From assembly GCA_004124475.1 (NCBI GenBank), contig SCKK01000001.1:62001-126000 (forward strand): a DNA stretch of 64,000 nt, written 5' to 3'. Numbering within the stretch: the first letter of the stretch is position 1; each line of letters starts with the position of its first letter. Source of the DNA: Fidelibacterota bacterium (GTDB lineage: Bacteria; Fidelibacterota; Marinisomatia; Marinisomatales; SCKK01). The position numbers and the translations under genes are program-made. Under the pieces are notes generated by a model. The model searched no databases and was not told the origin of the DNA. It saw only the letters and a program-made list of their open reading frames with translations. Positions 16,854-25,320 of the stretch are shown in pieces.

Positions 16854-19277
16854 TTAGTCCTCAATAAAGAATTCCCCATCCATCAAATATAAAAATTTCT
16901 CATCGTGAATCAATTTTGCCCTGTCCAAAAGTCGCGCCACTGGGATGTCATCCTCAAACATGTCCAGGAATGTCATCAGATCAGATTTTGACTTAACTTC
17001 AAACTGGAACTTCGGTTTTTCAACGCCTGTGTGAATCTGAAGATAATATTTATCTTTCTCAAGACCAGCTTTTTCCCGGGCAATTTCTAATGCTTTATCA
17101 AGTCCTCCTAACGCGTCAACCAATCCCAGCTCTTTCGCATCCACACCTGTCCAAATTCTCCCCTGAGCAACCTTATCTACTTCATCTCGGGTCATGTCTC
17201 TTCCCTCTGAAACTCGCCGGAGGAACTGTTCATAATAACTATCTACGATAGCTTGCATTCTCTCACCCTCTTCCTCTGTGAATAATCGGTGCGATCCAAA
17301 CATCTCAGCGTGGGATTTTTCTTTCACTACATCCACATTGTATCCGATCTTCTCAAATAGACCTCCCAGGGAAAGCTTGCCGGACAGGACTCCTATGGAG
17401 CCGGTGATACAATTAGAATCTGCCACAATAGTATCAGCAGCACAAGAAATGTAGTAACCTCCTGATGCTGCCACATTCCCCATGGAAATGATAAACGGTT
17501 TACGGTTTTCTTGATCGGAAGAATCGGGATGGGTGGTTCGATGGACTTCGCGCCAGATATCTTCGGATGCAAGAATAGATCCACCGGGACTGTTTACTCT
17601 CATGACGATGGCTTTTACCGATTTATCTTCCCGGGCTTTACGGATGGCTTTTGCTGTGGTTTCTGAGCCAATAATCTTATCCCCCCCAAATGGTGAAGGG
17701 ACACTTCTCCCGGGAACGATTGGTCCCTCCGCATAAATTAATGCAATCTTTGAAGCTGCAAATGATTCCCAGTCGTAGTCCCACAAGTCCGGCAGTTTAT
17801 GCGCTTTCACAATCTTTGCCTCATCTCCCGCTATTGCCTTTATTTTTTTCTCAATTTGGTCAGGATGATAGATCCCATCGATCAAGCCGGCTTTGAGCGC
17901 CATCTCAGGGGTGAATAAGGCTGTGGCATAAATTTCTTCCAACTGTGCTTCAGTGAATCCTCTCCCCTTTCGGATCATTTGAGAAAAGGTTTCCTGAAAA
18001 TCCGCAAGCACTGCTTCATAAGCCTCCCGACTTGTTTCTGTAAGTTTTTCTTCCGTCAATGTTTCCGCAGCAGTTTTATAATCGCCTCTGCGATAGATTT
18101 GCGCTCCAATCCCAATCTTGTCGAACAAGTTTTTAAAGAATCCCACGGTAAATGCCACACCGTCCACGTTGATAAAACCCCCACTGTTCAAAAAAATTGA
18201 ATCAGCGACACAGGCAAAAACATATTGACTCTCCCCCGTCGAATTGATAAAAGCCAAGATTTTCTTCCCCTTTTTCTTAAACCGGTGTAAAGCCTGAGTA
18301 ACTTCTTCCATTATGCCAAGTCCGGAGACATAATTATCCGGTTTTAGGATGATGCCATCCACATCGGTTCGTTCAGCCATTTCATCGATATCATCTATCA
18401 ATTCTTTTAACGTGATGGTTTTGGGACCAAAAAATGCTCGTGGTGTGGGGGAATCCGTAATTCGGCGTTCAAAAGAAAGTTCAATATAAGTGGGGGTCTT
18501 ATTTTCAAATAAGACTCTCCGAATTTCTTCAGAGACTTGAATACCAAAGAGACTATTCGTGTAATCCCCATTTTTATCCATGTTGTGAAATGATTCAACG
18601 CTAACAGTCCCCAAACCGACGCTAAGACCCAATTGAATTCCTTTCATCTGAGTATCATAGTTAGCAAACAGTTTTAATCCATCCACAAATTCCATATGTA
18701 TTTGGATGTTTCCTCCAAGGTCAGTATTGTTTTTAAAAGATCCTGCCTCAAATAAAAATCTGTGGTCATAAGCTATTGTGACTCGATTCCCCAACGGTCT
18801 TACAGCCAGGCCGAGATTCACGATTTGATCCGCACGCTGACCTCCTCGCTGCCGAGACCACAAGTTCTTCCAGTTCAATCCGGCGGAAAGCCAAGAGTAA
18901 CCACGATACAATAGTCCTATGTCTACCGCTTCATAACCATCGGAGGAAAAGTGGGAAGTTGACCCCATATAAAACCCCTTCCACAAATGTTCTCCACTTC
19001 CCAGATGGAGAAGATCGATTCCATTCTCCAAATGAGTAAACCCAAAGCCCGATCTTTTCATCTGCATAAATATGGAAAAATCATTCTGTACAGAATCGAG
19101 TTTAGAGAAATTCAACGGCTTTAAAAGATACATATTGAAATCCCGTGATATTCCCAAACCTCCGGGATTATTCGCCAAGCTAATTCCATCATCGGTGGTA
19201 GCAGTAGAGTACATGGGAGCAAATTGACCAAAAACAACTCCGAATGAAATAAATAATATTGTCATGATTTTCTTCAT
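16854..19277 (-). CDS. sppA: SppA-type S49 protease fused to an N-terminal outer-membrane-like domain
   Basis: The last two thirds (about 260-807) are a tandem S49 peptidase like signal peptide peptidase SppA. The first repeat supplies the likely general base Lys, in RRGDYKTAAE near residue 401, and the second supplies the nucleophile Ser, in NVAASGGYYIS near residue 605. Ahead of this is a signal peptide (residues 1-17, ending VVFGQ) and about 240 residues of strand-rich sequence (GFYMGSTSHFSS, GLLYRGYSWLSAGLNWKNLW) resembling a PorV-type or other outer-membrane barrel start. Ordinary SppA has a single inner-membrane anchor instead. The gene overlaps queG by 1 bp (TAATG) and so is translationally coupled. 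Exact barrel topology is inferred. Confidence 0.85.
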   Translation of the reverse strand: MKKIMTILFISFGVVFGQFAPMYSTATTDDGISLANNPGGLGISRDFNMYLLKPLNFSKLDSVQNDFSIFMQMKRSGFGFTHLENGIDLLHLGSGEHLWKGFYMGSTSHFSSDGYEAVDIGLLYRGYSWLSAGLNWKNLWSRQRGGQRADQIVNLGLAVRPLGNRVTIAYDHRFLFEAGSFKNNTDLGGNIQIHMEFVDGLKLFANYDTQMKGIQLGLSVGLGTVSVESFHNMDKNGDYTNSLFGIQVSEEIRRVLFENKTPTYIELSFERRITDSPTPRAFFGPKTITLKELIDDIDEMAERTDVDGIILKPDNYVSGLGIMEEVTQALHRFKKKGKKILAFINSTGESQYVFACVADSIFLNSGGFINVDGVAFTVGFFKNLFDKIGIGAQIYRRGDYKTAAETLTEEKLTETSREAYEAVLADFQETFSQMIRKGRGFTEAQLEEIYATALFTPEMALKAGLIDGIYHPDQIEKKIKAIAGDEAKIVKAHKLPDLWDYDWESFAASKIALIYAEGPIVPGRSVPSPFGGDKIIGSETTAKAIRKAREDKSVKAIVMRVNSPGGSILASEDIWREVHRTTHPDSSDQENRKPFIISMGNVAASGGYYISCAADTIVADSNCITGSIGVLSGKLSLGGLFEKIGYNVDVVKEKSHAEMFGSHRLFTEEEGERMQAIVDSYYEQFLRRVSEGRDMTRDEVDKVAQGRIWTGVDAKELGLVDALGGLDKALEIAREKAGLEKDKYYLQIHTGVEKPKFQFEVKSKSDLMTFLDMFEDDIPVARLLDRAKLIHDEKFLYLMDGEFFIED

Positions 19278-20224
19278 TAGATTTCCCTTCTGCCCAAAAA
19301 ATTGGCACTTATATTTCGCTTTATCCCTTCAAATTTAGCCCGTTTTATGGCACTCTTCCTAAAAATTCGTTTGTATTCTTCCTCAGTTAAAGATTCCCAT
19401 TCCTCAACAGTCTTTTTTACAATGTCACTTCGGGGAGAAAAGGCTACTTCCTCACTTCTCCTTCCGAATTTTATATTCCACGGACATACCTCCTGACAAA
19501 TATCACACCCGTAAATCCAATCGTGCAACTGATCAGCCATTTCCTCCGGGAGTTCTCCCCTGTGCTCGATGGTCAGGTACGAGATGCATTTGTTTGCGTC
19601 CACAATGTAGTCATCCACAACGGCGCCAGTGGGACAGGCATCAATACAGGCAGTGCAGCTTCCGCACAAGTCCTCCTCGAAGGGTGAGTCATGTTCCAGC
19701 TCACAATCGAGAATAAGTTCCCCCAAAAACAGCCACGACCCATAATCCCGGGAAATCAAGTTGGTATGTTTCCCGATCCATCCAATCCCTCCCCTTTGTG
19801 CCCAAACTTTCTCCATAACAGGCGAGGTATCTACACAAGCAATCCCTTTAACGCCAGGATAGCGTTCTTGAATATCTTTCAATAGTTGAATCAGGCGTTT
19901 TTTCAAAACCACATGATAATCATCACCCCAGGCATAGTTGGATATTTTTAGCTTTTCTTTTGCGGTACCGTGAAAATAATTCATGGCGACAGAAACAACC
20001 GATTTGGCTTCCGGGAAGTATCGATGAACATCCCTTCGTTCATTTACCCTGGATAGCATCCAATTCATCGTCGCATGGTATCCACGATCAAGCCACTGGC
20101 GGAGGCGTGATCCCTCCTCATCCAATGGACCAGCAGGGGCAATCCCCACCTTGTCAAATCCTAACTCGTGAGCCTTTTTCTTGATGAAGTGGGTGATAGA
20201 TTGGATTTTTTCAATTTCACTCAT
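19277..20224 (-). CDS. queG: Epoxyqueuosine reductase QueG
   Basis: QueG is a cobalamin- and Fe-S-dependent enzyme that reduces epoxyqueuosine to queuosine in tRNA. The 315 residues contain GIAPAGPLDEE near the start, then two [4Fe-4S] motifs, CGSCTACIDACPTGA and CDICQEVCPWN, with the intervening GCD. Start at the ATG at 20224; a TTG five codons upstream is also in frame. QueA, which makes the epoxyqueuosine precursor, is encoded far away at 61.7 kb. The gene overlaps sppA by one base. Confidence 0.92.
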   Translation of the reverse strand: MSEIEKIQSITHFIKKKAHELGFDKVGIAPAGPLDEEGSRLRQWLDRGYHATMNWMLSRVNERRDVHRYFPEAKSVVSVAMNYFHGTAKEKLKISNYAWGDDYHVVLKKRLIQLLKDIQERYPGVKGIACVDTSPVMEKVWAQRGGIGWIGKHTNLISRDYGSWLFLGELILDCELEHDSPFEEDLCGSCTACIDACPTGAVVDDYIVDANKCISYLTIEHRGELPEEMADQLHDWIYGCDICQEVCPWNIKFGRRSEEVAFSPRSDIVKKTVEEWESLTEEEYKRIFRKSAIKRAKFEGIKRNISANFLGRREI

Positions 20225-20348
20225 TTTATTAGAAATCAATTATGATGAAATGATACTACTTTTTACATATTGGAAGTCTAATCTCCAATCAGTATAGAAT
20301 TTGATACTTAAAAATTTTATTCTTTAAAATTAATGTCAGATTGGATAA

Positions 20349-20891
20349 TTATTTCTGGAATAACAGTTTTTCCGCCCAAAACAACCCTATGATTGTTTTC
20401 ACATCAGTGATCTTGCCAGTCTGTACCCATTCCATACATTGGGATAATTCCGTGGGAAGCAGTTCAATAAATTCATCTCCATCCGTATTGGTATTGGTCT
20501 TTGTAAGGTTTTCCACCAGGTAAATCCACATGCGCTCATCGCTATAACCGATGCAGGGGTGGATTTCCGTCAATTTTGTAATTTTACCAGCTCGATATCC
20601 CGTCTCTTCCTCAAGCTCCCGATGGACAGTCTCTTCAAGAGACTCCCCCGGATCGATCTTCCCCGCGGGCAGTTCAATTTCAACTCCTCCGATGGGGTAG
20701 CGGAATTGGCGGATAAGGAGAATTTTGCCATCAGGTAGAACAGGGATCATGGCTACAGCGCCGGGATGTTTAATATACTCCCGAACAGACGATCTACCAT
20801 CAGGAAGTTCAACCTCATCAGTCCAGACATCCAAAAGTCTGCCTTTGAAAATGTGAGTAGAGTTTAGTTGTTTTTCGGTGAGGTCTTTCAT
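20349..20891 (-). CDS. Nudix hydrolase, ADP-ribose pyrophosphatase-like
   Basis: This 180-residue protein hydrolyses a nucleoside diphosphate linked to another moiety, most likely ADP-ribose. The Nudix box is intact: GKIDPGESLEETVHRELEEE then TGY, with all metal-binding Glu residues present. Upstream is the strand region IRQFRYPIGGVEIELPAG, typical of the ADPRase subgroup (NudF-like). It lies in the same orientation as queG and sppA with a 124-bp gap. The substrate is inferred from subgroup features. Confidence 0.88.
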   Translation of the reverse strand: MKDLTEKQLNSTHIFKGRLLDVWTDEVELPDGRSSVREYIKHPGAVAMIPVLPDGKILLIRQFRYPIGGVEIELPAGKIDPGESLEETVHRELEEETGYRAGKITKLTEIHPCIGYSDERMWIYLVENLTKTNTNTDGDEFIELLPTELSQCMEWVQTGKITDVKTIIGLFWAEKLLFQK

Positions 20892-20906
20892 CTATTTAAA
20901 GATGCT

Positions 20907-21041
20907 ATCCGTCAGCTGACGAATGTCTTTTATATTTCTATATCGTCTGCTTGCTACCGGATTGGGAATTTCTCCTCCATAGGAGACCCTTTGGGTCATA
21001 GGTTACAGACTCCTACGGAGAGTCCCCGAAGTTTCGGGACT
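20907..21041. repeat. Cluster of short palindromes
   Basis: The spacer between the Nudix and TPR genes contains ATCCGTCAGCTGACGAAT (20907-20924), CTCCTCCATAGGAG (about 20971), GACCCTTTGGGTC (about 20985), CTCCTACGGAG (21010-21020) and AGTCCCCGAAGTTTCGGGAC (21021-21040). Each can fold into a hairpin. The first resembles two palindromes at 55324-55370. Confidence 0.6.
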
Positions 21042-21105
21042 CATTCGCTAATTGTTGAACGGTTACGAAGCCTCACAACATATCAGGGGGACATAGCTAT
21101 TTACC

Positions 21106-21861
21106 TCAAAGGTCATCCAAAAGCTCTCCGGCTTCCTTTTGAAGGATGCGGTCACTTTCAGTGGTGACTGGGATATTTAAAGCTTGTTTAAACGCCTCTC
21201 CTGCACCTTCCTTATCATCAAGTTCGATGAGTGTTTTGCCCAACCAGAGATAATTTCTAATTTCGTCAGGTGTTTTTTCGAAAGCTTGTTTAAAATAGTC
21301 CCGCGCTTCTTCAAAGCTTGCTTCAGGGGGCGTGGCATAAACCCAACTTGCTATTTTCCGTTCAATCCAGCTTAAATCTGCCAGTGTGTAATGCCACCGT
21401 CCCATTACGTGGTAATTCCCGCCATCTTCAGGGTCTAATTCAATTGCTATAAGTGTATGTTCAGCCACTTTGTAGGAATTTTTGATTTTCTGTTCTGTCC
21501 CTTCAATTTCTCCTACGCGACCAATAAGAATACCGTACCACTTGTGGGATTTAGGATGAGTGTTATCTTTTTCAAGCGCTCGTTTTGCATATTCAAATCC
21601 CGTATAAATATTTACCTCAATCACAGATTCTTCATCCGTATTATCAGAAAAATCAAAGTGCGCTCGTGCCAACCGCCAAATTACTTCGATATTTTCAGGA
21701 TCCCTTTTTTCTACTTCCTTTAATAAATCAAAATTTCCCTGGAAATTATCGGCATCATATTTGCCATTAGCTTTCGCTAACAGGTCTGATACACTCTGGG
21801 ATAGAACAATAGACACAAATACAAACATAATTAGAATCATCATGAAGTAAATCAGTCGCAT
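21106..21861 (-). CDS. Exported TPR protein, RMD-like
   Basis: The 251-residue protein has an N-terminal signal peptide (about residues 1-21, ending SIVLSQS) followed by tetratricopeptide repeats. WRLARAHFDFSDN and YATPPEASFEEARDYFKQAF, with NYLWLGKTLIELDDKEGA, follow the pattern of the regulator-of-microtubule-dynamics (RMDN-like) TPR family that occurs in bacteria with unknown function. It probably acts as a periplasmic scaffold. It heads the minus-strand run towards the Nudix hydrolase, queG and sppA. Confidence 0.8.
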   Translation of the reverse strand: MRLIYFMMILIMFVFVSIVLSQSVSDLLAKANGKYDADNFQGNFDLLKEVEKRDPENIEVIWRLARAHFDFSDNTDEESVIEVNIYTGFEYAKRALEKDNTHPKSHKWYGILIGRVGEIEGTEQKIKNSYKVAEHTLIAIELDPEDGGNYHVMGRWHYTLADLSWIERKIASWVYATPPEASFEEARDYFKQAFEKTPDEIRNYLWLGKTLIELDDKEGAGEAFKQALNIPVTTESDRILQKEAGELLDDL

Positions 21862-21995
21862 ATTTTCCTTAAAATCAATAAACCACGATCTTCAACAGCG
21901 GTTTAAGATTACTACTCGATCACCGACTCACCAACCGCCGGGTTCGGCGACGAGTATCAGTGTTGAACTAACTCGATTTTTCAACCGGCAGAACT

Positions 21996-22187
21996 CTAGT
22001 CTTTTAACACCATCTTTTTGGATGAGGACACTTTTTTCAAGAATGTACTTAAAATCGGATTTTGCGCAATTCTTTTCTTTTGAATTCTATTTGACTCTTC
22101 ATCAGGGATACCAGCAAACTCATTATCAATTTGTCGTTGAATGTCCCATTTCATTTTTACACAATCAAACTCTTTGAATTTTTTCAT
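21996..22187 (-). CDS. Small antitoxin-like partner of the PIN protein
   Basis: This 63-residue protein begins MKKFKEFDCVKMKWDIQRQI, an opening I recognise from small proteins encoded directly after PIN-domain genes. Its start overlaps the PIN stop by 4 bp (ATGA), so it is translated from the same message. By context it is the antitoxin or regulator of the PIN nuclease. The order is reversed relative to the usual antitoxin-first arrangement. No DNA-binding motif is visible in the 63 residues. Confidence 0.65.
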   Translation of the reverse strand: MKKFKEFDCVKMKWDIQRQIDNEFAGIPDEESNRIQKKRIAQNPILSTFLKKVSSSKKMVLKD

Positions 22188-22642
22188 AGATCAACTACCT
22201 CTCTTGGAGAATAGATATTAATGGTTCTATAGCCATTTAACATGTTCACGGCTTGATAGCCGCTTATCCTTTCAAAATGAACAATGTGCTTGAAATTCCA
22301 ACTTACTACAAAATCAGCCTCTGCGACTGAAGCATATGCAATGTGCTCCGCATCAGACTTGGCTTGAGATCCGACAACTCCAGCTTCTAAGTATGCATCC
22401 CGAAGTAAACGAATTTCATCTGCATATTCAACTATTTCTATAGATTCTGCTGGAAGATCAACCAAAACACGTTGGACATGTTCAGGCGCTCTATCAAGCT
22501 CACGCAAAAGGATCGTAGAGATTACAAGAATAAACCTACCGCTTTTTATGTCATCAAAAAACGCATTACTTTCTATTGCAAATTCATCATCAAAACAACC
22601 TCCGAACACTGATGTATCAGCATAAACTCGTAACTGCTTCAT
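22184..22642 (-). CDS. PIN-domain protein (VapC-like toxin)
   Basis: PIN domains are Mg2+-dependent ribonucleases, often toxins. The 152 residues show RVYADTSVFGG (first Asp) near the start, a central Glu region (TILLRELDRAPE), AKSDAEHIAYA (the D-A-E-H block) and ADFVVSWNFKHIVH. I chose the ATG at 22642 because AAAGGG lies directly before it; a TTG four codons upstream is also in frame. The downstream 63-residue gene overlaps by 4 bp. The toxin role is inferred from domain and context. Confidence 0.82.
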   Translation of the reverse strand: MKQLRVYADTSVFGGCFDDEFAIESNAFFDDIKSGRFILVISTILLRELDRAPEHVQRVLVDLPAESIEIVEYADEIRLLRDAYLEAGVVGSQAKSDAEHIAYASVAEADFVVSWNFKHIVHFERISGYQAVNMLNGYRTINIYSPREVVDL

Positions 22643-22725
22643 ACCCTTTGTCAAATTGATGAAAGCTTATCATAATGATAAATTATGGTATTAAATATGG
22701 GATGATTTTTCTATATGAGACTCAC

Positions 22726-23535
22726 TTAAAAATACTCTATATACGTAATCTTCAACTCTCGGTTAAAATAGTTTACATTGTTCTCGTCAAACAGCAGATT
22801 ATTGAAATCGAGCTCAATGTGAAGGTGTTCCACAAAGGTCCACCGGATAGCTGCATTCAAATACCCTCCTTTATTCAGAGCTATCGTCTTTGCCGTCATA
22901 TCGTTTTCATTTAGAGCCGCATTATATTCTAAAAGAAAAGACAACTCAGGATTGATTTCAATATCAAATCCCGCAAAACCGCTCACATCTTCATCTCCAT
23001 CAGATTGCTCAGAAAAATTATAATTTACTCCCAAATGAAGACCTGCGTTTCCTAAAGGTGAACGCCAATTTTTGCTGGCTACAAGGTATATCCCATACGC
23101 TTTGGTAGCATATCGTTTTAACGAGTCAGCATTATAATAGACACCAAATCCCTGTGTATCAACTCCGAGAGAAATTCCAGGTACGGCTTCGCTTTCGTCT
23201 ATCAGGCGATACTTCAAATTGACTTCGGGACGAGGATACCATTGTAAGCTATCATCCCCAATCAGGTTACTGGCACCAAAATAGACACCAAACATAAACC
23301 TATCCGTTAGCCCTGCCGAAAGTCCAAAAATAAGACCCCCACTTTTTTGAATCCTTGCATCAACAGAAAAACTCCCCCGAACAAGGCCACCAGCAGTGGG
23401 AACGGTAATAAGAGTGGAAGGAGGTGGGTATTCCGTCTGCCCCCAAATGATGGTGACAAGTAAAATAATAACGATTGCCTTTCCCTTCATAACGGAGTCA
23501 ATATACTTTCGGGTCAGTCTAAAATCAAGTATCAT
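22726..23535 (-). CDS. Exported outer-membrane protein, family not assigned
   Basis: The 269-residue product (254 if the ATG at 23490 is used) has a signal peptide, KAIVIILLVTIIWGQTEY, and alternating hydrophobic strands ending in an aromatic residue (TYIEYF), typical of an outer-membrane beta-barrel. Motifs such as GGLIFGLSAGLTDRFMFGVYF fit this. The ATG at 23535 directly follows the stop of the upstream gene (TGAATG), so the two are coupled. No transport substrate can be proposed. Confidence 0.72.
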   Translation of the reverse strand: MILDFRLTRKYIDSVMKGKAIVIILLVTIIWGQTEYPPPSTLITVPTAGGLVRGSFSVDARIQKSGGLIFGLSAGLTDRFMFGVYFGASNLIGDDSLQWYPRPEVNLKYRLIDESEAVPGISLGVDTQGFGVYYNADSLKRYATKAYGIYLVASKNWRSPLGNAGLHLGVNYNFSEQSDGDEDVSGFAGFDIEINPELSFLLEYNAALNENDMTAKTIALNKGGYLNAAIRWTFVEHLHIELDFNNLLFDENNVNYFNRELKITYIEYF

Positions 23536-24564
23536 TCATTTAAAATTTGGATAAATAATGGGATAAAGGATTTCACCATCTCTCCGTTCAATCTCACCTA
23601 CGGTTGTTATAGGCAAGTGTAGAATCGCCTCTTCACCTTTCAGCTTAAATCGAACATACTCTTTGGTAATATCCACCAGGATAACTTTCAGCACATCCCC
23701 GTTTTTCAAATAAATTACATCCGGAGAATCTTTTACTGTCTCCCACAAAACAATACCTGGCCGATCACCAAATTCGACTCTTTCCCTTTTCTGTCTTCGA
23801 ATATCTTCTAAGATTTCTGAAACTTCCTCTAATACATTTCCTGAAAAATTTTCCTGACCATAATCTTCTTTATCAAACATTACAGTCTCGCCTCCAAACA
23901 GATCGGTAGATTCTACAGGTAGTATCACCCCAACATGGCTGATTTCCGTCCCCGTGGAATCATACTCAAACAGTTCATACTGATGCGTCATTGGCTGATG
24001 TTCGTAGCGAAAAAGTCGTATTGTTTTCGTCTCAGGTAAAGTAACCCATCGTTCTTCTGATACCAATCCCGATGGGTCATATTGGTAATTAACACCGCCA
24101 AACTCGGTATTGTCCACGCTAAAAAATCGATAGGCTTCAATTTCTCTATTTTCCCCAAATTCGTATACGGTTTTGCGACCATTGAATTCCTTTAGATTTC
24201 GATGAGGAAAAGCATATTGGATAAATACTTTAGACATCTCCTCATGATCATCATAAACCTCAAGTCTGTGTATATTCCCTTTCCCATCATGAAATGCCCG
24301 CTTCCACAGGGAGCCATCTTCCGTATATTCGTATGACTCCTCCTTTTCAATTTCCCCAGTCTTGTCGAACCACTCTTTCCATAACATTTGATCCCTTTCA
24401 TTAAAAGCAACTCGGATATGTGCTTGATTAAATCGTTCTGTGGCAAGAAGAGTTCGACCCTTTAAAAAATCTGTATTATTCCTGTAATATTTAACATACA
24501 TAGGTTCTTGTGCATATGCCAATAACATCATAATGAATAGAGAGATTAAATATCGATGCATCAA
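23536..24564 (-). CDS. Exported protein of unknown function
   Basis: The 342-residue protein has a signal peptide (residues 1-19, ending LLAYAQE). The middle contains repeated antiparallel-looking units such as YEYTEDGSLWKRAFHDGKGN and NYQYDPSGLVSEERW, similar to MORN- or YD-like strand-turn repeats. The C-terminal 70 residues include DVIYLKNGDVLKVILVDITK and GEIERRDGEILYPI, a small strand-rich module. It is immediately upstream of, and probably co-translated with, the outer-membrane protein gene. I do not recognise a named family. Confidence 0.7.
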   Translation of the reverse strand: MMHRYLISLFIMMLLAYAQEPMYVKYYRNNTDFLKGRTLLATERFNQAHIRVAFNERDQMLWKEWFDKTGEIEKEESYEYTEDGSLWKRAFHDGKGNIHRLEVYDDHEEMSKVFIQYAFPHRNLKEFNGRKTVYEFGENREIEAYRFFSVDNTEFGGVNYQYDPSGLVSEERWVTLPETKTIRLFRYEHQPMTHQYELFEYDSTGTEISHVGVILPVESTDLFGGETVMFDKEDYGQENFSGNVLEEVSEILEDIRRQKRERVEFGDRPGIVLWETVKDSPDVIYLKNGDVLKVILVDITKEYVRFKLKGEEAILHLPITTVGEIERRDGEILYPIIYPNFK

Positions 24565-24715
24565 TGGAAATTACAAAAAAGAGGACTAACCTTCAAAGAT
24601 AGAAAACTGACATTTCAGACCAACGGTCTATTGACATCACTTGTGACTTTTGGTAACTTAGACTGCTGATATAAGAGATAGTCCGGGAAATAGTTCTTTT
24701 TTTACACATATCAAT

Positions 24716-25251
24716 ATGCAGATTAAAACAAAATTACTACGTTTTGTTTGTTTAGGGAAAAAACATATTATCAAAACAATCATAACCATTTTTCTATTAT
24801 TTCTACTTACCTCCAATAGTACAGGTCAAACCCGAACAATCCCAATACTTCCCAAAACGGTGGCAGAGGATGTGTTTGATAAATTTACATCAGTAGGTCA
24901 ACTTGGTGTAACCATAACCAATTTTGGAGTTCTTGGGAATGGTTGGAACGAAATCAACGGAAAAATTCTCCCTTCTTGCCAATACAAGCAGCACACGGAA
25001 ATTTTGAGGGAGCAGGTAGAACATTTCTCCTTTTCCGGACTGTAGACACAACCCTTCTGATCATAGATGACACAGATACGGTTGCGGTAGACACCTTTTT
25101 AACCATTGAAATTAAGGGGTTTCTGTCTTCTCCCAGATCAATTACAGTGGATGCTCGGGATGTTATTTATATCTGTGACACACCCAATTCTCACATAGTC
25201 AGATACCGTCTCTCAAACACCCTGGATGAAAATGTGACAGAGGAGAAGTAA
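24716..25251 (+). pseudogene. Chimeric pseudogene: exported-protein N-terminus joined to an NHL-propeller tail
   Basis: From 24716 a frame encodes a signal peptide (IITIFLLFLLTSNSTGQ) and then VGQLGVTITNFGVLGNGWNE and QYKQHTEILREQVEHFSFSG. These fit the opening of a large exported protein family common in this kind of genome. The frame stops at TAG 25043-25045. Without a break, a different frame continues with GFLSSPRSITVDARDVIYIC and HIVRYRLSNTLDENVTEEK to TAA at 25249-25251, which is the tail of an NHL-type beta-propeller. Two unrelated partial genes appear joined. A short peptide could still be made from the first part. Confidence 0.65.
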
Positions 25252-25320
25252 GCATTATTCTCCGTTTGGCTTCTGGTAGATTCTTTATATTTCCCCTATC
25301 CTAACTGAAAATAGATAACA

